The notes: a model not told the origin generated them from the sequence alone. A stretch of 64,000 bases of DNA from Flaccisagitta enflata (GCA_965153355.1 OZ231126.1:78926001-78990000); one strand, 5' to 3'. Shown: positions 39,690 to 52,084, counted from the stretch's first letter. Numbers and translations: made by a program.

Positions 39690-40215
39690 GACCCGGGGGT
39701 TATCGCCGGTCACCTAAGTGAAGAATTGACAAAATGTAAGCGTTGGCTGGTTGACAACAGGCTGTCTCTTCACGTTGGAAAAACAGAGGCACGGATCTTT
39801 GGATCAAAGAGAAGACTAAAAGGGTGGAGAGTTTTGGAATTTCATTTGACGGGACACCTGTTGAACATAAGTTTACAGTGAAGTACCTTTGGGTTTTGTT
39901 AGATTCCAACATGAATAGTTCTGCTCATGCCGGTATTAATGAAAGTTTGCGCGGGTAGATTGGTGTTTCTCTATCGTAATTCTGCTCTTTTGGATAAAAA
40001 ATGTAGACAAACGCTCTGTTCGACTTTAATTCAACCATACATGGACTACTGCTGTAGTTCATGGTATAGCGGTTTATCGGTTTCTTTAAAAGAAAGGCTT
40101 AACATCATTCATCGCAAAATGGTTAGATTAATTTTTGGGCTGGATAATCATGCCCATGTCGATGTAAAAATTTGAGAGAGTTGAATTGGTTGAGCAACCC
40201 AGATCAAGTCAATTT
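39690..40215 (+). pseudogene. Broken reverse-transcriptase C-terminal fragment of a non-LTR retrotransposon
   Basis: Plus-strand codons in changing frames encode the end of a LINE RT region: CKRWLVDNRLSLHVGKT, then FGISFDGTPVEHKF and VKYLWVLLDSNMN, then LCSTLIQPYMDYCCSSWYSG and HRKMVRLIFGLDN. The N/RLSL..GKT, G..LD and W/Y-G spacing is typical of CR1/Jockey-type RTs. At least two frameshifts and stops break it. A family A element is inserted at its right end near 40215. Confidence 0.8.
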
Positions 40216-40450
40216 TTAGTCGCGTGCACGCGACTCTTCACCTTGCCGTGTTGGTCTGTCGGTAGGTCGGTAGGTAACATTTTAAAAATGCTCACTTTTT
40301 GAAGTTTTTTTAAGGTAGTTTAAGGTACTCTAGGGTATTTCAGGGTACTTTAGGGTATTTCAGGGTACTTCAGGGTACTTTAGGGTACTTAAGTGATTCT
40401 AGGTACTTTAGGGTACTTTCAGATATTTTTGGGTACAATTGGGATTTTTT
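40216..40450 (+). mobile_element. Family A INE, palindromic end and GGGTACTTTA core
   Basis: TTAGTCGCGTGCACGCGACT, CTTCACCTTGCCGTGTTGGTC, GGTAGGTCGGTAGG, then an array of about 9-10 bp GGGTACTTTA/GGGTATTTCA units. The tail was not found. The core grades into an AT-rich tract. Confidence 0.75.
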
Positions 40451-40990
40451 AAATATTTTTGATTAATTTTGGGTATTTTTGAGTATTTTTAGGTATTTTT
40501 GGATATTTTTTGGTATTTTTTTTATTGTTTATTCTCGTTTATTCTTGTCTACTCTTGTTTATTTGTCTTTTTAATGATTATTGTTGTTTATTATTATTTA
40601 TTGGGTAATAAAAGGTAAAATAAGTTTTTTTTAATGTTTTATTATTTACTCTTGTTTATTCTTATTGACTCTTGTTTATTCATCATTTTCATTGTTTAAC
40701 ATTGTCTATTATTGTTAAATCTTGTTTATTGGGTATTTAAAGGTAAAAATATGTTTTTTATGATTGTTTATTATTGTTTATTATTGTATATAGTTGTTTA
40801 TTATTGTTTATTGGATATTTTTGGTAAAATATGTTGTTTTTCAAAATTATTTGTTATTATTTATCATTGTTTATCATTGTTTATCAATTTTCATTATTGT
40901 TCATTATTGTTATTTGTTTGTTTTTTGTTTACTTATTCATAATTGCTTATTTCAGATTATTATTTTCATCGATTGACTACGATTTGATAA
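40451..40990 (+). repeat. TTATTGTTTA-rich degenerate repeat
   Basis: GGTATTTTTGAGT units pass into (TTGTTTATTA)-like repeats with two longer repeats of GGTAAAATATGTTTTT-type segments. No gene. Confidence 0.7.
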
Positions 40991-41269
40991 GAACGATTCT
41001 GGCAGAGTAAAATGCAAAAGCTAGCGTCATGTAAGTTAGGGTCAATTTGTGTAACATCTTGACTCTTTCCTCTTGTTTTATAAAGCCAAAAATTCGGATC
41101 TATTAAAAAAAATCGATTTTCGCGTAAATGCGAAAAAATAAAAAAAGAAAAAAATAATCATAACTCTTAAAATATTGATTCCACAGACCTGTGGTTGGCG
41201 CCATTTGAAAGAAAAAAATTCAGCTCTTTCTTAGCTGTGAATATCAAAAAATCTGTCATCCCAGGCGGG

Positions 41270-41770
41270 AAATGGCTCAACTTGCTCAAGTGCCCCAAAT
41301 CAAAAATGGAAAACTTAATTTCTCCCCTACCAAATATTTATACAACCACTCCCCCAGCCTCTCAAGTGGAAATCTGGTTCTTGCAGACCTTAAATCAGCC
41401 ATCTCAAGCAAGTTCAGCCCCTCAAACCCCAAATATGCTCTCTCAAGCTTCAAATTTGCCTCATTGGGCATCAAATGTACCCTCTCAGGCTTGAATTTAG
41501 CCCTCAGATCGGGCCTCTTCTGCCTCAAAACTGACTTTTCAAGCCTCAAAGTAATTGTCTCCATTAGGCTTTCCCAGGAAGAGGGATGAGATGCTTCTTC
41601 TCCATGAATCTGTCCTCCCATGACCTCAATCAGCCCTTACAGCACTCTGGGGCCCCAAATATTTCCCTCTGGCCCTTTGGAGCAGCTCTAACTTCACAAT
41701 TCCAACTGATCCCTTCAAGCAGGGGAACGGGTACCGCTGACCATGTGAGACCCTTGTATGACTCGTTCCC
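41270..41770 (+). mobile_element. Family B-like element
   Basis: Diverged tandem units (CCTCAAACCCCAAATATGCTC-like, CTCTCAGGCTTGAATTT) are followed by a family B right end (GGGGAACGGGTACCGCTGAC, GACTCGTTCCC). No clear left arm. Confidence 0.55.
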
Positions 41771-42531
<761 letters not shown>

Positions 42532-42714
42532 ACGAGACAAAACGACAAGGTGTGACATTAATAAAGACACACTGTGTAAACAGACCGTGCCTACTGAGTG
42601 CAGACCGCGTAAGCTGCTTTCACACGCTTTATGTAAAGCACAATCAAGCTTGCGAATTGTAAACGGCGGTAAAGGGCAGAGACAGTGGCAAACAACATTT
42701 TCGACATAACAACA

Positions 42715-43110
42715 AACAATCAATCAAAAGAATGATTGACAGGATCGGTAAGTATGCCCGAAAAAAGAAAGAAAAACAAACTAGCCGATGCTGAAATATT
42801 TATAGAAAAGAAACACTGAAACAATCTGCTGAGGCAACTTGCCTCAAAAAAGGGATTAAAATGGCGAAGGAAAGACAATGAATAGAAACAGCTTGAGGCA
42901 ATCTTGACCATGCTGACGGCCACTTCACAGAAAAACGTTAAGGAAGAAACTACGAACAGGGCTGAGCAAGATGCCGCCGATTAGGCTTAGAAAGATGTTG
43001 TTAGCAAAGAAGATGTTGTTGAAGTGCCTGAGGAACATGTTGTTATAGAGGCTTTAGAAAATGCTACCATGTTTGCAAGGCTAAGGCAAGAGCTGCGTTG
43101 ATGAGAGGGG
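42715..43110 (+). pseudogene. Possible decayed coding segment
   Basis: A plus-strand frame with stops reads protein-like: LTATSQKNVKEETTNRAEQ, then after two stops KEDVVEVPEEHVVIEALENA and RLRQEL. It is Glu/Val-rich with no known domain. It may be a degraded exon or chance. Confidence 0.25.
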
Positions 43111-43707
43111 GTAACTCGACAACAATGAAATATATCCATTTTAATGAATGAATGAAATGCTTTCTCAAAGGAAGTCAAGACGACAAGACCCCTAAATAAT
43201 GTGCTATATTGTGGTAACCTGGTCTGAGTTACATTTTCTTTTTTGTCATTAGGCTCCCCTTCACGCTTCCCCCTCCCCTCAAACTTTTATTCCTGACTTA
43301 TTCATGATCAAGAACCTCCACCCCCCACTCCCCCCCCCCCCTTTGTCAAGGGGTGGAACCGCTAGTTTCCTCACTCCAGCAAAATTCTCGCGCCAAAATG
43401 GGAATGGTTTGGGTCTCATTTGCTTCACTTGCAACACGAATGGGCGACACCGCGACAGGCCGGCGGGAGAGACAAGCAATTAGTCTAGCTCTTCTCAACC
43501 CCCAGTTTGGCTCAACCACCCATTAAAGATGTGGTTTCAAGTGGACGCAATTAACGCTTGATTTCAACGCCACCTTCTTTTTTTCCCTCTTTTTTCGTTT
43601 TTTTTTTTCATCATCATTTTGGCTTGTCTGTTCACGTCGGGTTTTTTTTCACCGTTTTTTTTTCATAATTCTTTTTTGTACTTTTTCGCTTTTCTTTCTT
43701 GGTTGAT

Positions 43708-43790
<83 letters not shown>

Positions 43791-43846
43791 TATGTTTCCA
43801 TCCTTCGGTACGCTTGAGTACCATTTAGTAATTAGGCTTCATCATC

Positions 43847-43936
<90 letters not shown>

Positions 43937-43975
43937 GAGCTTTTATCTCGCGCGCTTTCAATAATTTTCAGCCTA
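43111..43975 (+). repeat. (GT)n and (CT)n pair joined by a 57-bp duplicated spacer
   Basis: (GT)n at 43709-43788, a 57-bp spacer from TTTCCATCCTTCGGTACGC to CATCATCATA (43795-43851), and (CT)n at 43851-43931. The same spacer precedes (CT)n at 45270-45326. 43111-43708 is unassigned. Confidence 0.85.
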
Positions 43976-44780
43976 GTTTTTGGGCAGCGGCCCCGAAGGG
44001 GACGAAGTCCTGTAGAACACTGGGGGAATCTGTCCATCCGTCTGTACGTACATACGTCCTTACATCCGTCCCCCCCCCCCCGCCCCATCCTCGGGGCTTC
44101 TTCTCCTGGGGGGTCTATTCTGACCCAAATAATGTTAAATAGCCCAAATCACAGCAATATGGCCTAAATCTAGGCAAAATGGCCCAAATCCAAGCATAAC
44201 GGCCCAAATCCATGCATAACGGCCTAAATCCAAGCAAAATGGCTTAAATCTGGCTAGAAAACCCCAATTCTGGTCTGAAGTCCACCATTTTGACCCCTTA
44301 TTTGACCTATGTGGCCTCTGATTCCTAAATTCTGACCAGATTTGGGCCATTTTGCTTGGATAAAGGCCTTTATGCTTGGAATTGGGCCCTTTTGCTTAGA
44401 TTTGGGCCATATTGCTTGGATTTGGGCTATTTAACAGAATTTGGGTCAGAATGGGCCCCATAGGAGACTAAGCCCTGAGGATGGGGCAGGGGGAAACAGA
44501 CGGATGGACGGGCGGACGGACAGACGGACAGACGGATGGGCGGACGGACGGACGGATGGACGGACAAACGGACGGACGGACGGACGGACAGGCGGATGGA
44601 TGGACTGACAGACAGGCGGATGGACGGTGGGGGGGAAGAACGGATGGACGGGCGGATTCCACTTGTGTTCTACAGGACTTTGTCTCCTTTGGGGCCGCTG
44701 CCCTGCTCCCCCTCAACTTAAATCACACGCTACTCAAGCAGGACGCAGGCACCGCTGACCACTTACTGCCTACTGGAACG
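43976..44780 (+). mobile_element. Family B hairpin element, 0.8 kb
   Basis: Outer arms are TTTTTGGGCAGCGGCCCCGA with GACGAAGTCCTGTAGAACAC, inverted at 44655-44705. Inner arms are GCCCAAATC units (44140-44240) against GATTTGGGC units (44335-44450). (CGTC) and (GGAC)n tracts lie between outer and inner arms. The whole unit can fold on itself. Ends GGCACCGCTGACCACTTACTG. Confidence 0.85.
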
Positions 44781-45028
44781 ATTTTACTCATTTGCACTGT
44801 AAATCCATATTAATTATCAATACCATCAGAGTTCCTCATTTCAGAACCCTTTAAAAATAGGCTGAATATACGGCTAAAAAGTAGGTTAGCAGGTGGGCGG
44901 GGGCAGTAATGCGGTGGGCAGGGGCAGAAGGGGGCAGGGCGGGGACTGAAATGTGGCAGGGCATGGGCTTTATTGCTCAGAAATCATTATTTCAGTCGAT
45001 TTTGTGGCATCCACATTTTCGCGTCTCC

Positions 45029-45043
45029 AACAACAACAACACC

Positions 45044-45105
<62 letters not shown>

Positions 45106-45106
45106 G

Positions 45107-45155
<49 letters not shown>

Positions 45156-45187
45156 TCAACAATAACAATAACAACAACAACAACACT

Positions 45188-45223
<36 letters not shown>
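45029..45223 (+). repeat. (CAA)n microsatellite, about 195 bp
   Basis: CAA trinucleotides with few breaks, giving artificial poly-Asn, poly-Gln or poly-Thr frames. Confidence 0.97.
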
Positions 45224-45224
<1 letters not shown>

Positions 45225-45269
45225 GCTTATATGTACTGCTCGCTCCTTTTTTTCTCATCCAAAGTATGA

Positions 45270-45321
45270 TTTCCATCCTTCGGTACGCTTGAGTACCATT
45301 TAGTAATTAGGCTTCATCATC

Positions 45322-45362
<41 letters not shown>

Positions 45363-45418
45363 TTTGATGCGTGGGGGACCAGGTGCAATCCGATTTTGCC
45401 GACAAACAGGCAAGGACC

Positions 45419-45510
<92 letters not shown>
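45270..45510 (+). repeat. Duplicated 57-bp spacer, (CT)n and (GA)n in inverted order
   Basis: A copy of the 43795 spacer is followed by (CT)n at 45326-45361, 60 bp of unique DNA and (GA)n at 45421-45510. The last two tracts can pair as a hairpin. Confidence 0.88.
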
Positions 45511-45514
<4 letters not shown>

Positions 45515-45672
45515 AATTGAATTGAATTTAATGGTCCATTAAAGTGATAACACTTTTGTACAAAAATCCACATTATGATTAAGTACAAGGATATGATTTA
45601 AAATCACATCTTCACTATATGGCTGCAATTTTACGTCTGCAATGTATCTTATTTATTATTACGTAACAACTT

Positions 45673-46044
45673 TCAATAACTTTGTAACAATATAATATAG
45701 AAATACATAAGTAGCAATTGCCTACTCATCTGAATAAGGTTTTGTCGCATCTGGTTCTTTCCATATCCCAAATCCCAGATTTTAAGAATGACTTGAGCTA
45801 CTTCAAGAACTTTGTCTATGTTTAATGAGTAAATTTGTTCAAAATCAATTTTTTCATCCACTTCACACAGATTGATTTCTTTATATTCACACAATAGTTT
45901 ATCCAGTGGCAATTCTTCTTCCCATTGCCACATGAAGAATTGCCATTGCAACTCAACATCACAAAACGACTCATAATTACTGCTCTTGTTATTACTACTG
46001 AACAGTCTATAGACAAAACGAGGAGAGAAGATTTTGCTGATCAC
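45673..46044 (-). CDS. Unrecognised coding-like ORF, 123 codons
   Basis: A minus-strand frame with normal, non-repetitive composition, for example LDKLLCEYKEINLCEVDEK and VLEVAQVILKIWDLGYGK. No family was recognised. The first codons overlap the end of a foldback element (46029-46404). The true start or an upstream exon was therefore probably displaced, and this may be a gene remnant. No splice structure is proposed. Confidence 0.35.
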   Translation of the reverse strand: MISKIFSPRFVYRLFSSNNKSSNYESFCDVELQWQFFMWQWEEELPLDKLLCEYKEINLCEVDEKIDFEQIYSLNIDKVLEVAQVILKIWDLGYGKNQMRQNLIQMSRQLLLMYFYIILLQSY

Positions 46045-46404
46045 CGTTATGATGCTTAGGCGTAGTTGATGTTAAAATGTAGGTTTGTAATTACCTCAAA
46101 GAAATTTACTAAAGACTGAAAGAATCAACCGAAGAAAAATTACTACCTGTAGTAATCGTTCAAAATATAAGTTTGTAATTACCTGGAAAAAAATTTACAT
46201 AGGACTGAAACAAACTAACGGAAGAACGATTACTACCTGCAATAGTTGCAATAGTTGCAATAGTTGCAATAGTTTCTCTCAGTCCTCAGTCATTTTCTAT
46301 GAGGTAATTAAAAGCCTACATTTTGAACGATTACTACAGGTAGTAATTGTTCTTCCGTTAATTCTTTCAGTCCTTAGCATCATACCGGTGATCAGCAAAA
46401 TCCA
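46029..46404. mobile_element. Foldback element, about 376 bp
   Basis: GATTTTGCTGATCACC is the left end and its inverse the right end. Inner inverted repeats include GGACTGAAAGAAT, ATTACTACCTGTAGTAATCG and GTAATTACCT. A TTGCAATAG triplication lies in the loop. No clear target duplication. Confidence 0.7.
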
Positions 46405-46977
46405 TCCACACACACACTAAAAGTTAATGCTGCACATGGGAAGGGGTAGTGAATCAGCCGGCTCAGTAAATATTTGGGCAGGGGTATTGACGGATGGACC
46501 GGCGGATCAACGGAAGGATGGACGAATGGACCGACAAACCGGGTTATAAACCAAGCCAGGCAGACATTCCTACGCCCAGCGACTGAGCCGGAATTCCAAT
46601 CCACTTAATATCAAGGTAATCGGCTTAGTCGGCTAAGTTGGTTTATTTGGCTTATTTGGCTCATTTGGTTAGCCGTTACGAAGAAGATTGAGAATCGGCA
46701 GAGCGCGTGCGGCGGAGAAGCGTAACTCTTTAATGAATGGTGCTATATAGATTATGCAAATGAAGGAGTCACATGATTGCCACCAGCACCAGCCGATACT
46801 TCTGCACAGATCATACTTGGCTTTCATTTGCCACACCTAATGAAGAAGATTTCATCGCTCTGAATGCGCTCGCAGGTCACTCGGTCAGTCCATTGGTTAC
46901 ACTTTACACTTTTAAGACTTTTCAGACTTTCACGAGCGATTTTTTTAGCATCACTGCCCCTGCCCAAAAACCAAGTT
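46405..46977. other. Spacer with decayed INE-like ends
   Basis: 46490-46570 has GGATGGACCGGCGGATC-type repeats and GGGTTATAAACCAAGCC, resembling a worn family A end. No gene. Confidence 0.4.
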
Positions 46978-47310
46978 AGCTTTTTGGACAGCAGCCCCAA
47001 AGGGGACGAAGTCCTGTAGAACACAGGGGGACTTTCGTTTGTCCGTTTGTCCATTGTTCATTAGTCCCCCCCAGGCCCTCTCAGACCTGAAATCTGCCCT
47101 CTCAGGCCTGAAATCTGCCATCTCAGGCCTGAAATCTGCCCTCTCAGGCAGATGGACAAACAAAAGCTCCCCTGTGTTTTACAGGACTTTGTCCCCTTCG
47201 GGGCCACTGCCCTGCTTCCTCTCATTCCGATTTACAACCATGCAAAGCAGGGCAACGGGTATCGCTGACCAAATATTGCCCTTGGGCGACCTGTTATATT
47301 GCTACTCGTT
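46978..47310 (+). mobile_element. Family B hairpin element, short
   Basis: GGACAGCAGCCCCAAAGGGG, GACGAAGTCCTGTAGAACAC, GGGGGACTTTCGTTTGTCC, three CTCAGGCCTGAAATCTGCC units, then the inverted arm to GGGGCCACTGCCCTGC. It ends GGGCAACGGGTATCGCTGAC and TTGGGCGACCTGTT. Confidence 0.85.
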
Positions 47311-48018
47311 CTTTAGCCCACAGTGTAATAGTAATTTGCCGCACTAGTTTTAATCAGTCTTAGGTAAGGAAACATAATAGTCGGGTGTGTCACTATGTAA
47401 AAGGTCTTTAGATCGCTTCATCAACATCAGGGGAAATAGGGGGACGAATTCTAAGACACTTACCGTTTTTGTTTTTTTGAATTTCGTCCATCTTCCGTTT
47501 TTTTAGCAACAAAAACTGTTTTCCCTGCTTATATATTCCTCCCTCGTTTACGTCAGCTCTACTTCGGTTTCCAACGTCACCACCAGCGTATGAATATTCA
47601 TAAATTTATGAGTTTATGCTGGTGCTCAAATGCATTTTGTAGTGTTTTCGCTAAAGCTAGTGACAAGAGTAATGTAAGTTTTGTATCAGCGTAATGATTT
47701 GCGAAATACTACGCTGTAACGATTGCGGAGATAATGCCGCTGCATCATGCAAATTAGGCATTTGAACGAAATTTCCCAAAAGACGCTGCGCCCAGAGCAT
47801 GAGTCCGTTTGTACACGTTATATGGCAAATAGGGTTAAATAAAGTGGTTAATAAGACAACTGGTTAATAAGACAACTCTTCGACATATCGGTAAGAATCT
47901 AGGCTGCTCTCTAGGGAGGGACAAAAAACGAGGATGATTGCGCAATGCACATTGCTGTATCATTGTAATGTCTCAATACTTTGATTACTTGCGCGCGCGG
48001 GCGTGCGCGCGCGGGCGT
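47311..48018. other. Unassigned unique sequence
   Basis: No repeat family or coding segment recognised, apart from short GCGCGCGGGCGT repeats at 47991-48018 leading into the GT tract. Confidence 0.5.
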
Positions 48019-48030
48019 GCGCGTGTGTGT

Positions 48031-48099
<69 letters not shown>

Positions 48100-48150
48100 T
48101 GTGTGTGTGTGTGTGTGTGTGTCTGTGTGTCTGTGTGTGTGTCTCTCTCT
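48019..48150 (+). repeat. (GT)n microsatellite
   Basis: About 130 bp of GT with CTGTG interruptions, passing into CTCTCT. Confidence 0.97.
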
Positions 48151-48746
48151 TCCGTGTCGGCGAAAGAAAACAGATACCTCCGACTCCCTCGCCGAGTTCC
48201 AAACGAGAAAAAACAAGAAACGCGATCCTGAGAAAATGTTGAAAAAACTTTCAACTTTGAATGAATAGAAGGGGGTCTCAAAATTCTTCCTTACACGCGA
48301 TTCAATTATATGTGATTGAGTACACTTAATACTGTTGAAAACTGTTTTCAAAAAATATTTTCTCCGATGCGAACCCTGCGTTTGCATCACATCTTTCCAT
48401 GGCATATTTAGATGAAAACTACTGAGCAAAACAACTTCGATTGAAGGAAGAAAGCAGGAACGAACGAAGATTTTAACCCAATTACTGTTTAGTTATTATC
48501 GTCTGGTTTGTATAAAAATTGTTCCCGGTCAATATTTTATTGAAGAGATACTTTTATAAATGTATTATCAGGCTTATTTCATCAATATTTTCCTAAAGAG
48601 TGATGTAGTATTTTTGGGTATCCCTTGCTACTTTAAATTCAGTACGTCGTAAACAAGACAAACGGCGTTGGAATTAATATTTTACAATAAAGGCGGCTAA
48701 TCGCCGTAGGAAAAAAGTCGTAAATGCTTGAGAAAGAGAAAGAGAA

Positions 48747-48777
<31 letters not shown>

Positions 48778-49276
48778 GACAGACAGACAGACAGACAGAG
48801 ACAGACAGTCAGAGAGAGTCAGATATTCATTTTGTTGCCAGTATGCACAATTATCATCTGGGACATTTCAAAGTTCAAAAACACTCAATACCTCATTACT
48901 TCGAAAAATGAAAAAAATGAAAAATAGAAATAAAAAAAATCATAACCTGAAAACTATTGATAAAATGCAGCAACTTTCTTAAACGCCTCAGCAGAAAAAT
49001 AGAAAACTGGAATCCTCTGCAGGTCTCAAAAAGCCAAAGGTATTCTTCGACTTTTTTCCAAATGGATTTTACTGTCCCAGGAGCAAAGTGAATGAGCCCG
49101 TGAACGGAGCGAGCTTAGCGAAGCGAAGCAGAGTGCTGCGTAGCGAGTGAGCGGAGTAAGCGGTGCAAGCGAACGAACGTAGCGAGTGACTGAGTGGCCC
49201 TTTCACAACGTGATCATCTTTGACTAGAAACGCCCCCTTTGTTGATCTGCATTTCTGTCTGACTGTCTGTACTCTC

Positions 49277-49360
<84 letters not shown>

Positions 49361-50060
49361 GGTTTTTGGGAAAAATGTGAAAAATGCGGAAAAATAAAAA
49401 AAGATTCAAAAAATCATAGCTCCTAAACTATCGATCACACAGAATTCTGCTTGGCGTCATCTGAAAGAGGAGAATTAGATCTTTCTTAGCTATTCATTGC
49501 ATGCGTAGTACCATTTGGCCCCAAAAGCTTACCAACTTTCCCAAACGCTTCATGAGAAAAAGGGAAATCGGAAAAACTCTGCAGGACTCAAAAAGACCGA
49601 AGGGACTTCGTCTCTTCGACTTTTTTCCAAACAAAAGCAACAACTTCGATACACCGAAATATGCCCTGATTATGTTGGGAAAAGTTTTGGTTTGCCGAAA
49701 TATGTTGAGATACGTTTTATGGATTAATGCAGAATTGAGACTGAATATTGACTCCTCTTCATATTTTTAGCCTAATTTTGCAATAATTGATATTTTCTTG
49801 GCCTCAAATTAAAGCGCGTTTTGCTGCGCCTCTCTCTCTTCACTTGTCATTTTCTCGACCTTAAGAGTCCGGCTGCCGGAGCTGTCTAATCCATAAGTAC
49901 TAATGGTGCTGACCCAAAAAGAATGTAAAATAAAGCAATACATCAAAATCGGACAATTCGTGAATGAGAATCCGAGAGGAAAGATGGCATTTTACACAAG
50001 ATTATCTTTCAAGAATGGAGCTTGGTTCTGCTCCACGTTATTGATATCTGACGCTCATTT
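48151..50060. other. Gene-free interval with simple repeats
   Basis: Contains AATAAAGGCGGCTAATC near 48686, seen again at 52447. There are (ACAG)n at 48748-48805 and a GTAGCGAGTGAGCGGAG-type repeat at 49085-49195. (GA)n lies at 49279-49358. Segments after 48900 and 49390 share AAAATCATA and a following TTTCTTA block. No gene recognised. Confidence 0.5.
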
Positions 50061-50074
50061 TTAGTTGCGTGCTA

Positions 50075-50574
50075 CAGTATGTTTTTTCTCGAATGCAACA
50101 TTACATGACAGCGGCGTAGGGGAGCTGGATTTCTTGGGACTTCAGCCACCAAACTAGTGTCCGACAAATCTGGTGTCCCAACAGACAATAATATGTAGTT
50201 TTTGCTTGAAAATTGTGAAAAATTGTAATTACTACCATACTCTTGTTTTCTTTGAGATCGTAGATAAGTGGGATGGGGCCTAATCATGCCTGGTATAGGA
50301 GAAAATAGTTATTTTCTTTCTCAGCCAAAGCTTGTGCGTTTTGAAGGTGGATGGGAGAAGGTGATCAGGAATTCAAGAGAGCAATATTTCATAACAGGTC
50401 TGTCACTTTCAAATTCTAATCTCTCATAGGCTTTATGAGTCCATATATCAGTCTTTTTGTCTTTCTGTCGGTTTTACTATTTTCCTTTCTTTACGTCTTT
50501 ATCTTTTGTTTAATCTATTTTTCTTCTACTTTTCTTACTTTTCCTGTTTGTCCGTCTGTCTGTCTGTCTGTCTC

Positions 50575-50630
<56 letters not shown>

Positions 50631-51570
50631 CTTTTTTTTCTCTACTTTCTTTTTTTCTTTTTTTTTCTTTTTCTTTTTTTCTTTTTTTTCTTTTCCTTCT
50701 TTTTTCCTTTCTCTTTTTTTTTTTTCATTGGTGTCCCGAAAACTTTGGTGTCCCGACAGCAGGGACATCAATTGATGTCCCTGATGTCTCTTGTCCTACG
50801 CCGCTGTTACATGATGGCATAACTTAAAAAGTAAAAGAGAAAATTGAATTCTGAAAAAAGTTCCGAAAAGCTGATGGTGATGCATTTTATCATATGTAAC
50901 TCCTAGGACTTTTTTACAAAAATCTGTACCTTCTGAAAAATCACAAAATATTGTTCAAAATCAGCAAAAAACACTATTATTTTAGGTTTTTGGCAGAACA
51001 GTTTTTCTTCAAGTTGCTTTTAATTCTAAACGGATTGAGCTAGAAATACCAGATTGGTCTCAAATTGAAGCTGATTAACAATAGTTTTAAGAAAAACAAA
51101 CAGGGAAATTTTTCTTCAATAGTATAACACATCAAGCATGAAAAAAATTGGTGTCTTGACAAAAATTGGTGTCTTGAGAAAAAAGTTTGTAAAAAGTTGA
51201 TTCACAGTTCACAAATCGATCTGAAACATCAAATGAGCATTTCAATTCAAACTGTCCCAAAAACTACTTCAAAATACCTTCCATTTGGGACCAATCTGGT
51301 ATTTTTAGTTCAATTCGTTTAGAAATGAGAGCAATTTAAAGGGAAACAGTCCTAATGACAAAGTTTTGTAAAGAAACAATTTGGATATGATGACACCTAC
51401 TTCCGTGCTTGTTTCAAGGACCAAATTTTTGTGAAAAAATCCCAGGAGTCACATATCATAAAATGCATTAACATTATCTTTTAAGAACTTTTTTCAGAAT
51501 TCAATTATCTTCATTACTTTTAGAATTATAACTGTCATGTAATGTTGCATTCGAAAAAAAACATACTGTA
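50075..51570. mobile_element. TA-flanked long-inverted-repeat (foldback) element
   Basis: Starts CAGTATGTTTTTTCTCGAAT and ends with its inverse; the outer 37 bp differ at one position. TA flanks both sides (50073-50074, 51571-51572). Similarity between arms continues inward for over 300 bp (GAATTCTGAAAAAAGTTC, TACCAGATTGGTC). Without the nested hAT it is about 790 bp. No transposase. The superfamily is probably Tc1/mariner-like from TA and CAGT. Confidence 0.9.
50109..50806 (+). mobile_element. Non-autonomous hAT-like element, 698 bp, nested in the foldback
   Basis: TIR CAGCGGCGTAGG at both ends and a perfect 8-bp duplication TTACATGA (50101-50108, 50807-50814). Subterminal GGTGTCCC repeats occur at both sides. 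The interior is T-rich with (CT)n at 50580-50624. No transposase frame. Confidence 0.92.
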
Positions 51571-51831
51571 CGCGACTCTACACCCTGCTATGTCGGTCGG
51601 TCAGTTGGTCCCCTTATAACTTTCTCGGCGTTTTTTAGCTTTTTGAGCCTACTGCTCCTGCCCAAATGCTCTGATGACTTTCTCCAGCACTGCTCCTGCC
51701 TACCCGCACGCAACTGGGGTAGTCGTGTATTCGCCCTTGTTTTAGAAGTTACATGATTATGAAAACTTTACTCTGTTTGGCATTTAGTAAAAGCGCCATT
51801 ATTCAGACGAACCACTTGGGTGGTTAATGGG

Positions 51832-52050
51832 AACAAGGCCGGATACACGGCTACCCTAGTTGCGTGCGGGTGGGCAGGGGCTGTGATGGAGAAGGTCAGG
51901 GGTATTTGGGTAGGAGCAGTGAGCTCATAACGCTAAAAAACGCCAAAAAAGTAAAATGGGGATCAACCAACCAACCAACCAGCCGACCAACCAACCAACA
52001 GACCGACTGACGGACAAAGCGGGGTGTAGAGTCATGTAGTACGCTACTAA
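51832..52050 (-). mobile_element. Family A INE, type 2
   Basis: AACAAGGCCGGATACACGG, CTAGTTGCGTGCGGGTGGGC, GGAGCAGTGAG, AAAACGCCAAAAAAG, (CCAACCAA)n, GACAAAGCGGGGTGTAGAG and a worn palindrome GTCATGTAGTACGCTACTA. Confidence 0.87.
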
Positions 52051-52084
52051 AAATCATAAGTTTTCGAGATCTGAACGATGAAAT

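Larger units (their letters stand above)
50061..51740 (+). mobile_element. Family A INE, type 2, split by a foldback insertion in its palindrome
   Basis: 50061-50072 reads TTAGTTGCGTGC and the other half resumes at 51573 with CGCGACTCTACACCCTGC. Then follow GGTCGGTCAGTTGGTCC, CGGCGTTTTTTAGC, CTGCTCCTGCCCAAATG, CCCGCACGCAACTGGGGTAG and a CCCTTGT tail. Removing 50075-51572 restores the type 2 layout. Confidence 0.88.
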
